Shown here in pieces: positions 47,726-59,200 of a stretch of DNA of 64,000 nt. Source of the DNA: Zygaena filipendulae (Eukaryota; Arthropoda; Insecta; Lepidoptera; Zygaenidae); contig OU015659.1 in NCBI GenBank assembly GCA_907165275.2, positions 538,501-602,500 of the forward strand, read 5' to 3'. Within the stretch, counting starts at the first letter, position 1. Each line of letters begins with the position of its first letter. Made by a program: the position numbers and the translations under genes. The notes below the pieces were generated by a model. The model did not search any database and was not told the DNA's origin. It saw nothing but the letters and a program-made list of their open reading frames with translations.

Positions 47726-48311
47726 ATATATATTTGTCGTACTCACCTAGTAAATTAAATTGGTCATTAAACCACTAACGTAATAAAAACAAAACTTGCA
47801 GCCTCGCTTTCAAATTTGCCGATGTAACTAACTAATAACTTTACATCAGTGGGTACCGAAAACTCTATAGTTAGTGGTTCAGTTACCCGCCGATTTTAAT
47901 CCTGGCTCCAATATGATAGTTACTCCCGACCGGGCTGCTGTCAAACTTTGTAACAGAAATCCAATAAAACCTCTTAGCCAGTTGACAGAGGCTTTATTCA
48001 TACACACTGTTTTCAGTTCACTTTTATATATTTTCAGTTTCAATAAACGCCCTTCAATGTTTCGAGAGGATAATAACCCTCTGACTGATTTAGTAGGCAG
48101 GAACCTACAAGAAAGGTAATTTGAAACACATTTGAAATTGTAATATTTTAATTAGATTTTTACTGTAATCGATACCAATCGTCCCTAAGAACTGCTATGA
48201 AGTGTTGTAATTTTATTAAACATACGTACTATGCAGGTTATAATTTTGAACGAGAAACTAAATCAAGCCTTTGATTTTTCATGTTCACATGTAACTAATA
48301 AAAATATAAAT
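47726..48311. other. Unclassified intergenic stretch with an 81-codon ORF
   Basis: The ORF at 47874-48119 has no domain I know, no evident promoter and no splice support; it is not called. Confidence 0.3.
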
Positions 48312-49247
48312 AACTAGACGACGTTTCGCCCGCGTTAATTCCGGAGTTCCAGCGGGAATTCCGGGATAAAAAGTACCTATAGTCAATGTCATTCAGAAAC
48401 ACTGTAGCTTCCTATAAGTGAAAGAGTTTTACAAATTACAAACAAACATTCAAAAGGTTTTATCTTATCTCTTTATAATATTAGTATAGATTGAAAAAAA
48501 CTAATACCTAAATCAAACAAAAACAAAGGGTCAAGTCATTGACCATTGACGTTGACGCGTCTTCTAAAAATGATGTCAAATATTAAGGGTTTTATTATTT
48601 AATGAGAGAATAGAATAATGAATACCACTCCTTCATTGCGTTTCTCGTTTAATCTTACACCTTACTAAGATTGTATATTGTGTAAACTAGCTGTACCCGC
48701 AGTAATTTCGAAGTTCCCGCGGGAATTCTAGGATAAAATATAGATATGAACCTTCCTCATGAATCACTCTATCTATTGGTGAAAACCGCATGAAAATCCG
48801 TTGCGTAGTTTTAAAGATCTAAGCATACATCTGGGGTGCTAAGATGCGCAACACGATAAAATTTTATCGAGCCATTTTATCGATTCTCGTCGACAAAGCC
48901 ATACAATATGTCGAGAGAATCGATAAAATTTTATCGTGTTGCGCATCTTAGCCCGGATGGACAGGACAGACAGACAGCGGGAAGCGACTTTGGTTTATAC
49001 TGCTTGTAAATAAATTATATCAATCATATTATGTTTTAAAAAATATGTTTTAGTTTTTACTAGCTGTTCCGCGCGGTTTCATCCGCAGTGTTTTCAATAG
49101 TAAAGGATAGAATGTAGGTATCCTATATCCTTCATTGCACCCCTTACAACGTGCATGCAAAATTTGACGGTGATCTGTTGAGTCGTTAAGACGTGAAAGC
49201 GTAACAGACAGACAGAGTCACTTTCACATTAGTAATATTAGTAGGGA
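48312..49247 (+). repeat. Three CCGCGG repeats, the second split by a hairpin element
   Basis: 48312-48487, 48689-49010 (interrupted at 48836-48956) and 49058-49247, all forward with CAGA-type or AATATTAGTA tails. Confidence 0.8.
48836..48956. mobile_element. Hairpin MITE inside a CCGCGG repeat
   Basis: GCTAAGATGCGCAACACGAT followed by AAAATTTTATCGA pairs with the mirror end ...GTTGCGCATCTTAGC; an inner pair is CGATTCTCGTCGAC / GTCGAGAGAATCG. About 120 bp, almost a perfect foldback. Confidence 0.85.
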
Positions 49248-49591
49248 TTTTTAATCGGTAATGTGTATTTGTTACATTTTGTGTTAAAATATTATTCATT
49301 CCGTTTGAAAGTTCGCTTTTAGCTTACCCATCACATGTAGTTCTCAACAGTTTCTGCATAATCCCACTAAACATGCGCTTGCAACATTGCAACACGTGTT
49401 GCAAACAAAATCTCGGTAGCAGTGGCGGCGTGACCAATTTTGCTACTAATTTCGGAGTTTCGTATGAAATTGACAGCAGTAAAACGCGAATAGGTACCGT
49501 CAGTAAAAACGACACTCCAAAACGTGTATTGAAATAATTTTGGATTTTTTTTTATTATTGAAGTGAAAATTTATTTAGCACCGTTGTAATT

Positions 49592-50176
49592 TGAAACGAA
49601 AAAGCGACGTATGTTTTTTTTTTTTTGTACCTATCTTTGTTCTACGACTTGCGCCTGTACCAAACACCATGGCCAAATCTTGTAAACTAACACACGTCAT
49701 GGGCCCCACTGTCTACAATAAATTACCTGATTGCATAGTGGCTGCACCGAGTCTCAACTGTTTTAAGGGACGACTAAAACGCTGGTTAATCGAGCAGTCG
49801 TTTTACTCTTATGACGAGTTTATGAATTTATAATTATTATTTTTTACATATCTGTAGTTATACTTGTCAGGAAGATTTTTTTGTCTTCTATGTTACATTT
49901 ATTTATTATAGGTATATGATTTAATGACCAATTTTATTAAATGGATTTATTATTATTTGACAGTATTAAAAAAAATTATTAGTTATTATTATTATTATTA
50001 TTATTAATAGTAATCTGTTAATTTTAATTTCTTCCTACAAAGATGTTGCGGGAGATTACAGGTGTGAACTCTGTGTGTACAATGTACTATCATAATTTTT
50101 ATTATTTTTATTTTCTCTTAATGACCTGTAAACATGTTTACCAATAAAAAACTTTGAACTTTGAACTTTGAACTTT
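49592..50176 (+). pseudogene. LINE reverse transcriptase C-terminus with 3' UTR and (TTTGAAC)n tail
   Basis: Frame to 49833: THVMGPTVYNKLPDCIVA, then CFKGRLKRWLIEQSFYSYDE and FMNL-stop. GP--YNKLP...FK--LK-WL---FYS--EF is the usual CR1/jockey-type C-terminus. A 340-base UTR follows, with an ATT run and a TTTGAAC repeat at 50152-50176. 5'-truncated. Confidence 0.82.
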
Positions 50177-50433
50177 ACTCGAAGACGGCTGGACCGATTC
50201 GGAAAATTCTTTTTTTGTTTGATAGCGTATACCTTCAAGTTGCTCCCATTGTAAAGAAGTCAGGATCTCATGATGGGATCATGGAGAAATCGAGGAAACT
50301 CTTCAAATATTACAGGGACGCCTATGGCGGTTTGGGTAGGTAAATTGTCACTTTATAAATTGTAAACCAACCCAGTTAAAAGCGAAAAATAAATAAAATT
50401 TAATTAAAAAATTAATACCGACTTGTAAACACT

Positions 50434-50601
50434 AAAAAGTTAAAAATAACCTACGTGTGATGCTACCTAATGATCGTTTTAAAGTCGGTGCCAAGCCTGC
50501 TTGTGTCTGCAATGTGGTGGGAGCGGTCTTAGTCTGTCTACCTCTTGGCACCGACTTCGAAACGATCAGTAGGTAGCATACGTAGGTTATTTTTAACTTT
50601 T
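50434..50601. mobile_element. Foldback MITE, TIR with AAGTCGGTGCCAAG
   Basis: AAGTTAAAAATAACCTACGT, GCTACCTAATGATCG and AAAGTCGGTGCCAAG are mirrored at the right end as CTTGGCACCGACTTC, CGATCAGTAGGTAGC, ACGTAGGTTATTTTTAACTT. Confidence 0.85.
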
Positions 50602-51072
50602 TTGTGTTTTTTCACATATAGACACTACGATTTTATTACATATAGATTTATTTTGCGTCGTTTCCAACAAAACCTGAGCCTGCAACCATTTAATCTTTAA
50701 ATGCAGTAGTAGGTACCAAGATGTCAGAAATACCCAAACGTCTGTTATGAGACACGCTGGTATTGTGAAAATTATCCGTATTAAAATAATACCTGAGTCA
50801 TTAAAGACCGGTATGGTATATCTATACAAAATAAAGGTCCATTATCTTTCTGTCGCCAGTAATGACTCTCTCAGTTTGCGGTCATTTGTCTTCGCATTCA
50901 TCCAGGCTAATTGCCATCGTCATCAGATCCTCTACTATGTTAATGTTATAAACGACGCTATACTTTGGGGAAGAAACTTTGGAAGCATGAACGAAGAACA
51001 AAGTACGAACCACGAAATCCTGAAGCGAATGACCCGCTGACTATTATCAGCTGGGTAGGTATTACTTAGTTT

Positions 51073-51190
51073 TTTTAAAGTCGGTGCCAAATTAATAAAA
51101 CCAAATAAATATAAATTGAAAACACTGAAATCTACCAAGCTAACCAATAACGCGTTTTTTGTTGTCCTGAAATTTTAGTTTGGCACCGAC
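51073..51190. mobile_element. Short element with AAAGTCGGTGCCAAA / TTTGGCACCGACTT ends
   Basis: Shares the GTCGGTGCCAA arm with the foldback at 50434 but has a different centre. 50602-51072 between them shows nothing. Confidence 0.65.
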
Positions 51191-51597
51191 TTCAAAAACC
51201 AAGAAAATACCCATCAATAGTTTATAAAAATTATTTTTTAATACAGTTGCTCAAAAAGTGGCGTATTGCAGGGACGTTTAGCGTTCGGGATGTGGGCTAT
51301 TACATACTCGAGCTTTTTGTTTACCTTTCCCGAACTCGTGCGTTCTCTTTGCCAACTGTCAAAAATGGCGACACGACTTTGACACACTTTTTGCATTGCG
51401 AAACGTAGGTTTTGGAATTACTAATACGACTAGCGCCATCTCTTGATCACAGTTGGAACTTAGTTGAGTTTGTTGTGTTTTTGATATTTTATTAAATTGC
51501 TTAATTTTAATTAATTTAAATTTTTAAATTAATTAATTAATTTAATTAATTTAATTAATTTTTTCGTTACTATATTAAAAATAGTTGTTCAGTACAC

Positions 51598-51705
51598 GTG
51601 CGGAACCGTCATTGCAACTAGTTCCGACTGTCAACCCTCACCTTCGGCTGCGCCTCGGCTCGGGTAGACATTTGTCGGAACTCTGCAATGACAGGCTTTC
51701 CGCAC
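51598..51705. mobile_element. Hairpin MITE, GTGCGGAA ends
   Basis: GTGCGGAACCGTCATTGCA and AGTTCCGAC pair with GTCGGAACTCTGCAATGAC and TTTCCGCAC. The loop is G/C-rich (CACCTTCGGCTGCGCCTCGG). Confidence 0.8.
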
Positions 51706-52669
51706 TTATAATGTTAAAATATACAATTGTGATTTTCAGTGCAGGGTTCACTTTTTGAAGGCGGTTCTATTTTTTTTTTTAAGAAATAAATTATTAAGTA
51801 AGTACCTAATCATTTTTGTATTTGTTCAATTTTTGTTCTTGTGTTGTGTTGTAGCGCGAACTGAGAGTTCTGTGTCTCTCTGTTTATAATTACTGAGGGT
51901 ACTTACAACGTCAGACGCTAATTGCTTTTGATTTTAAGCTGATAAGAATACTACGTATGTAATATTGAATTTGAACTTATTTAATAAAGTTAGTGAATCG
52001 ACAACGATAAAATTTATGATTTATTGAAGTAATGATTTCAGATAATTAAGTAATAATCATAAGTCACAGTGTGATAAATAATTATTTAGTTATATGGATA
52101 ATATTATTAACTTTTATTGTAATGTAAATAATTAGGTACTGTAATTTTTATTAATATTATAAGTTGTAAATTATACGATTTGGGATATCACTATAATTAA
52201 TTATTTATTATTGTTACAATCTATGTGCCAAAATATATTATTGTAATTAAAGCTAGGTACTTTGTTTTAAGGTCCCCAGAAAATATTTATATAATAAATA
52301 TAAAATATTAGCTAGAGTTTTGAGAATAACAAAAATATATTTTTACTCTATAGATAAATAAAGTGCTCTACTCACAGTAGCGATATTAATTAAAAAAAAA
52401 ATTAAAACTATATTTAGCACAGTTATTTTAAGTCAATTGTCATGAATCTTTAACGTTTTATGATTTGGTAAATTTTTAAATTAAGTTTAATGAAAGATCA
52501 TAAAAATGAAGTTCTCTATTTTTCGGGAAATATTTATTTTTCTGTACAAAAACTATAGGATAAAAGAAATCACTGTGTCGTTATTATAATATAAAAATAA
52601 ATAAAATTACTATTGCAAATGTGTGTGTTTTTATTAGTTAATTAATGTGATTTATACGAGACATTTTAT
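51706..52669. other. Very AT-rich intergenic stretch
   Basis: No feature beyond A/T runs; the stretch just before 51598 also holds pure AATT repeats (51490-51560). Confidence 0.5.
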
Positions 52670-52905
52670 AATTGGGTACTCTCCAAGGTATGAAATCAAA
52701 TTTCAAATTAGTCCGTCAGTTAGGAAATAAAACAATAATACATACGTATTTTCAAATTAATGAAAATAAACATAGATAGAGCGCATTAAATTGTGGGACT
52801 CGTGACGTCAATATTCAGTAGGACCCCATACAAATTGCACCAGGTTGTGATGTCACGCGAAATTTCAACTCAATGTATCGCCGTTATTTTTTGATTACGT
52901 AAAAA
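52670..52905 (-). mobile_element. TGACGTCA MITE, copy 9, broken at the serpin 3' end
   Basis: Starts AATTGGGTACTCTCCAAGG and stops after TTGATTACGTAAAAAATAAA, lacking the last ~80 bases. One GTGACGTCAA site; the other is TGATGTCACG. It abuts the serpin poly(A) signal. Confidence 0.85.
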
Positions 52906-52934
52906 ATAAAAGAATAGAATAGAATACAAAAGAA

Positions 52935-52940
52935 TTTATT
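52935..52940 (-). terminator. Poly(A) signal of the serpin gene
   Basis: AATAAA on the - strand 140 bases after the stop codon. It sits beside the broken end of a MITE (52670-52905). Confidence 0.5.
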
Positions 52941-53080
52941 TCTGCACAACACACAAGAATAATGAACAAACATTTCATTTTTCTCTTTTTTTAACGACTA
53001 CACAATTTAAAAATAAATTTTGCAATTTTTGAGAATACAACTCGCAGTTTTGGCGAGGGTGTTGTGTGTCGGTACATAAT

Positions 53081-53211
53081 TTAGTGTGTGTAAGTTCCGA
53101 TAAAGAGTATCTTGTCTTCGTGCAAGATGGCGTACAGGAACGGATGGTCGGCGTAGTACTTCATAGGCGGGGGCGGCACGTAGAGCGAGGACGTGGGCAC
53201 AGCCAGGAGTC
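53081..53211 (-). CDS. Serpin exon 8: reactive loop, signature and stop
   Basis: Acceptor TTTTTTCTCAG. With the G of exon 7 it starts at Gly360, then [28 protein letters not shown] and FIGTYTH before TAA. In several insect serpin genes this exon is duplicated and chosen by alternative splicing; no second cassette was noticed here. Confidence 0.94.
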
Positions 53212-56200
53212 CTGAGAAAAAAATACGAAAAAATAATGTCAGCTGTTATTTAATGGCGGTGGAAACTTAACACTATGCTATGTGCTATTTTTATTTATTT
53301 TTTAATTTTATTTTTATTTCACTTTTACAAAAAAGATTAGGTAATATACATAAAATTTTAGTAAAGGTGATCGTCAGATAATAATAATAATAATTAATAA
53401 AATTAAATAAATGAATTCCATAGCGTGCTGCTGAAGAGTTTGTTGCGCAGCTTCTTCTCTTCAGCCATAGCACTAGGAAGCTGTGAGGGGTGGATATTTT
53501 ATGGGTGCTGTCATGGTAGCTGTAGTTATATTGACGTCAAAAAGAGCCACATTATGGGCCAAATTTGAATAAAGGATTTGACTTTTGACTTTTGACTTTT
53601 GACATAAAAAGTGTAACACTAGTTACAGTACCGAAAAATAAATAAATAATAATACCTAATAATAAATTTTGTAACAATACAAATAATTAATTTTGTAATA
53701 TTAATAAGATGTCAATAGAGTTTAATATGTCCTATTCAAGTATTCAATTATAGAGTGAAATTCATTATCCAATAAAAAGTTTTTAAGTCGGCGACTAAAT
53801 GTTTCGTCATTCTTTTCGCCATTACCTACGTTAAAAGTTCATAATATCCCGGAATTCCCGCGGGAGCTCCGAAAATACAGCTAGTTGTATTATAAATAAC
53901 ACAGATGACTGCTATTGCGCAAATACTAACTCAAAAGAGCTTAAATGTGCGCTGTAATAACCAACGGTATATTGTAACTTTTATATTGATTAATAAATAA
54001 AAAATAAAAAAACTTATATTATAAATTTACTACTAATATTATAAATACGAAAGTAACTCTATCTGTCTGTCAATTACGCTTTCACGCTTTAATCGCTCAA
54101 CCGATCATCATGAAATTATTCCTACACGATGTCAGGAGCACAGAGAAGGATATAGGGTAGGTACTTTTTATTAATTTGCACTGGTGAGACTACATGAAAT
54201 TTTGCATACTACACGTTGTCAGGAGTAGGTACATAAAAAGATATAGGGTTCTTTTATCCCGGGATTCCCGCGGGACCTCCGAAATTAACGCGGGTGGAAC
54301 TGCAGGTAACCTCAAGTTTTACTTTATACTGTACTGTATACTCAACTTCAACAACTTCAATAGCTACAACTCGTTTAACTCCGTATAATATCGGAATACG
54401 TTCCTCATAGATGAAAAGGGTCTAAAGTTAGTGCAAAAATTATACCTAACTAGCACGATTAAAAGTTTCATGACAACTAAATAAGTATTTAGAAGATTTA
54501 TCATCAACAGCTTCCGGAGAGTCAGAAACATGTAATTACGTTTCCTAGCGATCAACCGTGAGATGTGTAGGTATCATAAACGAAAACACACAAGAGCGAT
54601 GAACCGACCTGTGAATGCTCCAGCAGTAGAACCTTCTTCGTCGACCTTCACGAACGCCTTTTGGAACGCTTTGGACACGAGCACAGAGTTGTTCTCCACG
54701 ATTCCGGATGCGCCGTCGGTGAATATCTTCGTTATTCCCAACTGAAAGCGTACAAAAACAAATTTAGCAGCATCAAGCCAGTTCCAGTACCTTCTGCAGT
54801 CCTGGTATTTTTTTACCACAACGATTTTACTTTTTCAAATCATTCTTCTCCAAAATGTACAAAATTAGATAAAATAAATTATTCAAAATAATTGATGGTC
54901 TTTATTGACTGACCAACATTTGGTGATGCATTCGAATCTCATAGGAGACCAACAACTTTAGATATGACTACGTCTCCTGTTCAGTCAAACAATTAATTCG
55001 TAAATTTACCTTGGGCAGGAGTGAGTTTAGGTCGAACGTGCTATCGATCGTAAACTTGGGTACTTTCAGATCGATCTTCACCCAGGCTGGGCTCAGTTGG
55101 AACACATCGGAGAGCAGACCGTGTTGCTCAACCTTCTTCAGCACTTCGGGAAGGCCATCGACCTCATTCGGCAGCACAACCACCATACGGAACCCTTGCT
55201 GTATGTAAGGCAACTCGATCAACTGTACAAAGAAAATGGGTAGATTATTAACTTGGATCATGGACACAGGATAGAAGTAAATTATGTAAATCTATACTAT
55301 AATAAAAGAATAGAATCCGTGATTCTGTACATTCAATATTTTTACCTAAAATTGAGAGGGGTGATAAAAGAAGAGCAACCAAGCCCAAAAAAATGTTTTT
55401 AAAATTCTTTTCTATCTGTCTGTCCGTAGGTATGTTTGTTGTTCGCGATAATCTCTGAATCTACTGAACGGAGTATCGTGTGGTTTTCACAGGTAGATTA
55501 AGCTTAGCCTGGAGCTACATATAGGCTTTGTTTCATTCAAATCTGATGTCGGGAAAAAAAGTTTTTCATAAAAACTGTTCACGTGGGTAAAGCCGTGGGG
55601 CACAGCAAGTCTTTAAATACAAGAAAAGATAAACTTCGGTCGTAATACACTTTTACTATGGTAGTACAAGTTTTAATTATGAATCTCATAATTTAGCTGA
55701 GTACATAATTACAATTAGCTAGATAAAGAGATTTTTCAACGCAATCGCTCATTGCCGCTGCTTTCTATGAACATTTTTAAGTTCACAATGCAGCTTATTA
55801 AATACATTTGCTTTTTACTTTGGTATCATTTTATTTGCTTTTGATTTATTCTTTTTAACTCACTTTGGCGTCAAGTTTCTCGCTTTCCTGGTAGAACATT
55901 GTGCTCAGTATGTGCATCATTGGCTTCTTCACGGTCTTGTCTTTGCTCAAATAGAAGTCTTCGTCTTTCGTGTGTTCAGCGTCGAATTTCACACCCCACT
56001 GGCCCTGCAAATCAAATACGTCTAATAATTGAAACGTTGCAGCTCCTCAGAGATATTTATTTTGTCTTACCTCACACAATATACACAAATATTATGACGT
56101 ATGCTATGAATAAGTAGTATTTCATCGGTGTTAGCAACTTTTACTTCTCAATTATCACAAGTTGTCAGTAAATTGTCCAATTGATGCAGAATAGTGCATG

Positions 56201-59200
56201 CGCACTTTTCCAGTAATTAGATAGCAGTCTAGTAAGTACCATGTGTTTTAGCTCGGAAAAAAAGCAAATCTCACGAGATGATCGTAGAGCAAAAATATGT
56301 AGAAACAAGCCGTAGTTGGAGTATAACTTGATTTTTTAAGTAGAACCTTTATTATCGAAGATGGAAAGAACAATATAAGATATTCAAAAAAAGATTTAAA
56401 GTATTTTAGAGATAAATTTTATCGTTAACACATTTTTCCTTTTCTATATAGTATAATAAAAAAATACGAAAAAGAAAACGAAGAAGTAGGAGTCATTAGG
56501 CTGATAATATAAGAAATTTTCACCAAGTTAAATATAATTTTAATGTATCTTTACGTAAAATTTTAATATATCCAAATAAATCTCAATCTATCATACTTTT
56601 GGCTTGTGTTTGGTTATCATACTTTTGAACTGGTTTACCTGGAAGAAGATGACGTTGAACAAAGCAGCTGCGATGGAAGAATCGATAGCATCTTCTGATA
56701 CTGCGTTCTTCATGAAGCCACGGGACCTTTCTTCGGCCTAGCGAAAGTATAGTAATTCATGTAATAGTTTTATATAAATACGAAAGTAACTGTGTCTCTC
56801 TGTCTGTTACGCTTTCACGCCGTAAAAGCTGAACCGATCATCAGGAATTTTCCCATAGACGATGTCAGGGGTACAGAGAAGGACACAGGGTACATTTTAT
56901 CTCGGAATCCCCGCGGGACTTCTGAAATTAACGCGGGTGAAACCGCGAGGAACAGCTAGTAATATTATAAAGAGGTCAAGTTTGCGACCTTGCGAGCTTG
57001 TAGAAGGATCTACTGAAACGATTTTAAAAATTATTTTACTAATAAAAAGCTACGTTATTTGTGAGTGTCATAGACTATAATCGTAACCCGGAATTCTTGT
57101 GGGAACTCCGAAATTACTGCGGGTGAAACCGCGAGGAATAGCTAGTTACCTATATTACCAAACCAATTAAAATAATTGAACATAAAGTCTGGATAGATGT
57201 ACCTACATATACCTAGTGCAGGCAAAAAAAAATATTTCCTCAAAACTTAGGCTTAATATTTTAATTTTGAGATAAATTCACGGTAAATCAACTTACTATC
57301 GATCAGTGTTCCGGATGGTAGAGGGAAAATTATAACCAAAGAATACAGAATCTGCATAAAGAAACGACACTCCGCCTTCCAGCAATTTCATGCCTCCTTA
57401 TACCACGCGAGAGTTCAGTGATAGTTTCAGTTAACAATTGTCACATGTAGCATCTACATGTGATAATTTTTTAGTGACAGTTGACAGTGTTATTGTCAGC
57501 TCGCTGTCAACCTAACGATACGCACACACGCACAACACGTGTTTACTACAACAAGTACGGTTGAATCAGTTCATTTGTATGGAGTGTCACCGGGCTGATT
57601 CTAACAGGATCGAAGTCTCACCCATTGGTTGATAGCATCAGCTGCAGTCTTCTTATCATCGAAGCTGATTTTCTCCACTTCACTGCGGTAGGACTGCACA
57701 GCTTTCCTTTCAAAGCCGTCCTGTACTCGATACGTATCCGACACGTATATCTTGTTGGCTAGCATCAGGTAACTAGGACCGATGTTAGCGAATGTTTGAC
57801 TCAGGTTGCTATAAGAAGCGAAAAGCTGCAAAAAAAATTATGGAGTTAAAAAGGCGAATGGAGTTTTAAACGCGAAGACCTCATGTTAGAAATGTCCACT
57901 TCATTGAGTGAGCTAAAGTAGAAGAGTACGGATCTCACCTCTGAGTAGTCTGAGGCGCCGAATGAGGAGACAATCTCATCCCTGACGGGCCCCGGAGCTC
58001 CTGTCGCATACAGAGACAGAAGAGTCATCACTCCAAGTGGTGAAGCAATCACATTCTTCTCCTCCGATTCCTTGTATGCTTCCTGTTAATAGGGATGTTG
58101 ACAACTTTTGAAAATCAAAATTCTAATTAGTCCGTCATTTGGAAAATTAAAGATCATTAGACACGTATTTATTTATTTTTTCAAATGAACGAAAATACAC
58201 AGATAAAGCGCAATAAAGTTTAGGGTGGGGGCTTGTGACGTCACTTACCGCTACAAGCCGCCATACCAACTGCACTAGTTAGTGACGTCACGCGAAATTT
58301 CAGCTCAACGTATCGCCGTTATTTATTGATTACGTAAAAAAAAGAAAAAATACGTGTCCAATATTTTATTATATTTATTAATCTACAAGACGGATTAAAA
58401 AAAAAATTACTCAAATAGCCTATTGAAATGTTGCATATAAATAACATAATAGGTATGTACTAGCTGTTTCCCACAGTTATGCAGTTTATTCGAAGTTCTC
58501 GCAGGGATACCAACGTAAAAAGTACTTCAAAGTTTTCTGTACCCCTGGTACATGCAAAGTTTCATGATGATCGTCTGAGTAGTTAAGGCCTTTTTTCTAA
58601 ACAGCTATTTAATGTCGTGGCAATAAGAACTAATTTGTGTTTATTCAGAAAATTTGTTTGACAGCAGCTGGTTTAGACGCAAATGTTTGAAATAACGCTT
58701 GTATTATTATTGTCTCACTTTTCAAGTAGGTAACTACTAAAAAATATATATGTATACTACTGTAAATTTAGATCAATTGAGAACCACCTTTAATATTTTT
58801 AATTTAAATTTGGTTGATCTTAATAAAAAATAAAAAAACAAGGCTATATATTTATGTTAAATTTTACTTAAATTGCCGCGCTGTAAAAAATTAAGTTATT
58901 TTTATTTTTTTCGCTCTCTTACTAATATTATAAATAGGTAAAGTTTGTGTGTTTGTGAGTTTGTGAGCTTGATGAGGGTAATCTCTGGATCTACTGAACC
59001 GATTTTGAAAATTATTTTTTCAATAGAAAGCCAGGTTATTTGTGTCACAAGCTATACTGTGACCAGGAATTCCTGCGGAAACTCCGAAATTACCGCGAAA
59101 GAAACCGCGGGGAACAGCTAGTATGATACAAAGGTGAAGGTATTCTGTTTATATTTTAGGAAAATATACTTCGCTTAACAATAACCTAGTTTCAGCCTCC

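Noticed and set aside
47874..48119. 81-codon ORF as a gene
   Set aside because: No family, no splice or promoter evidence; length expected by chance in 64 kb.
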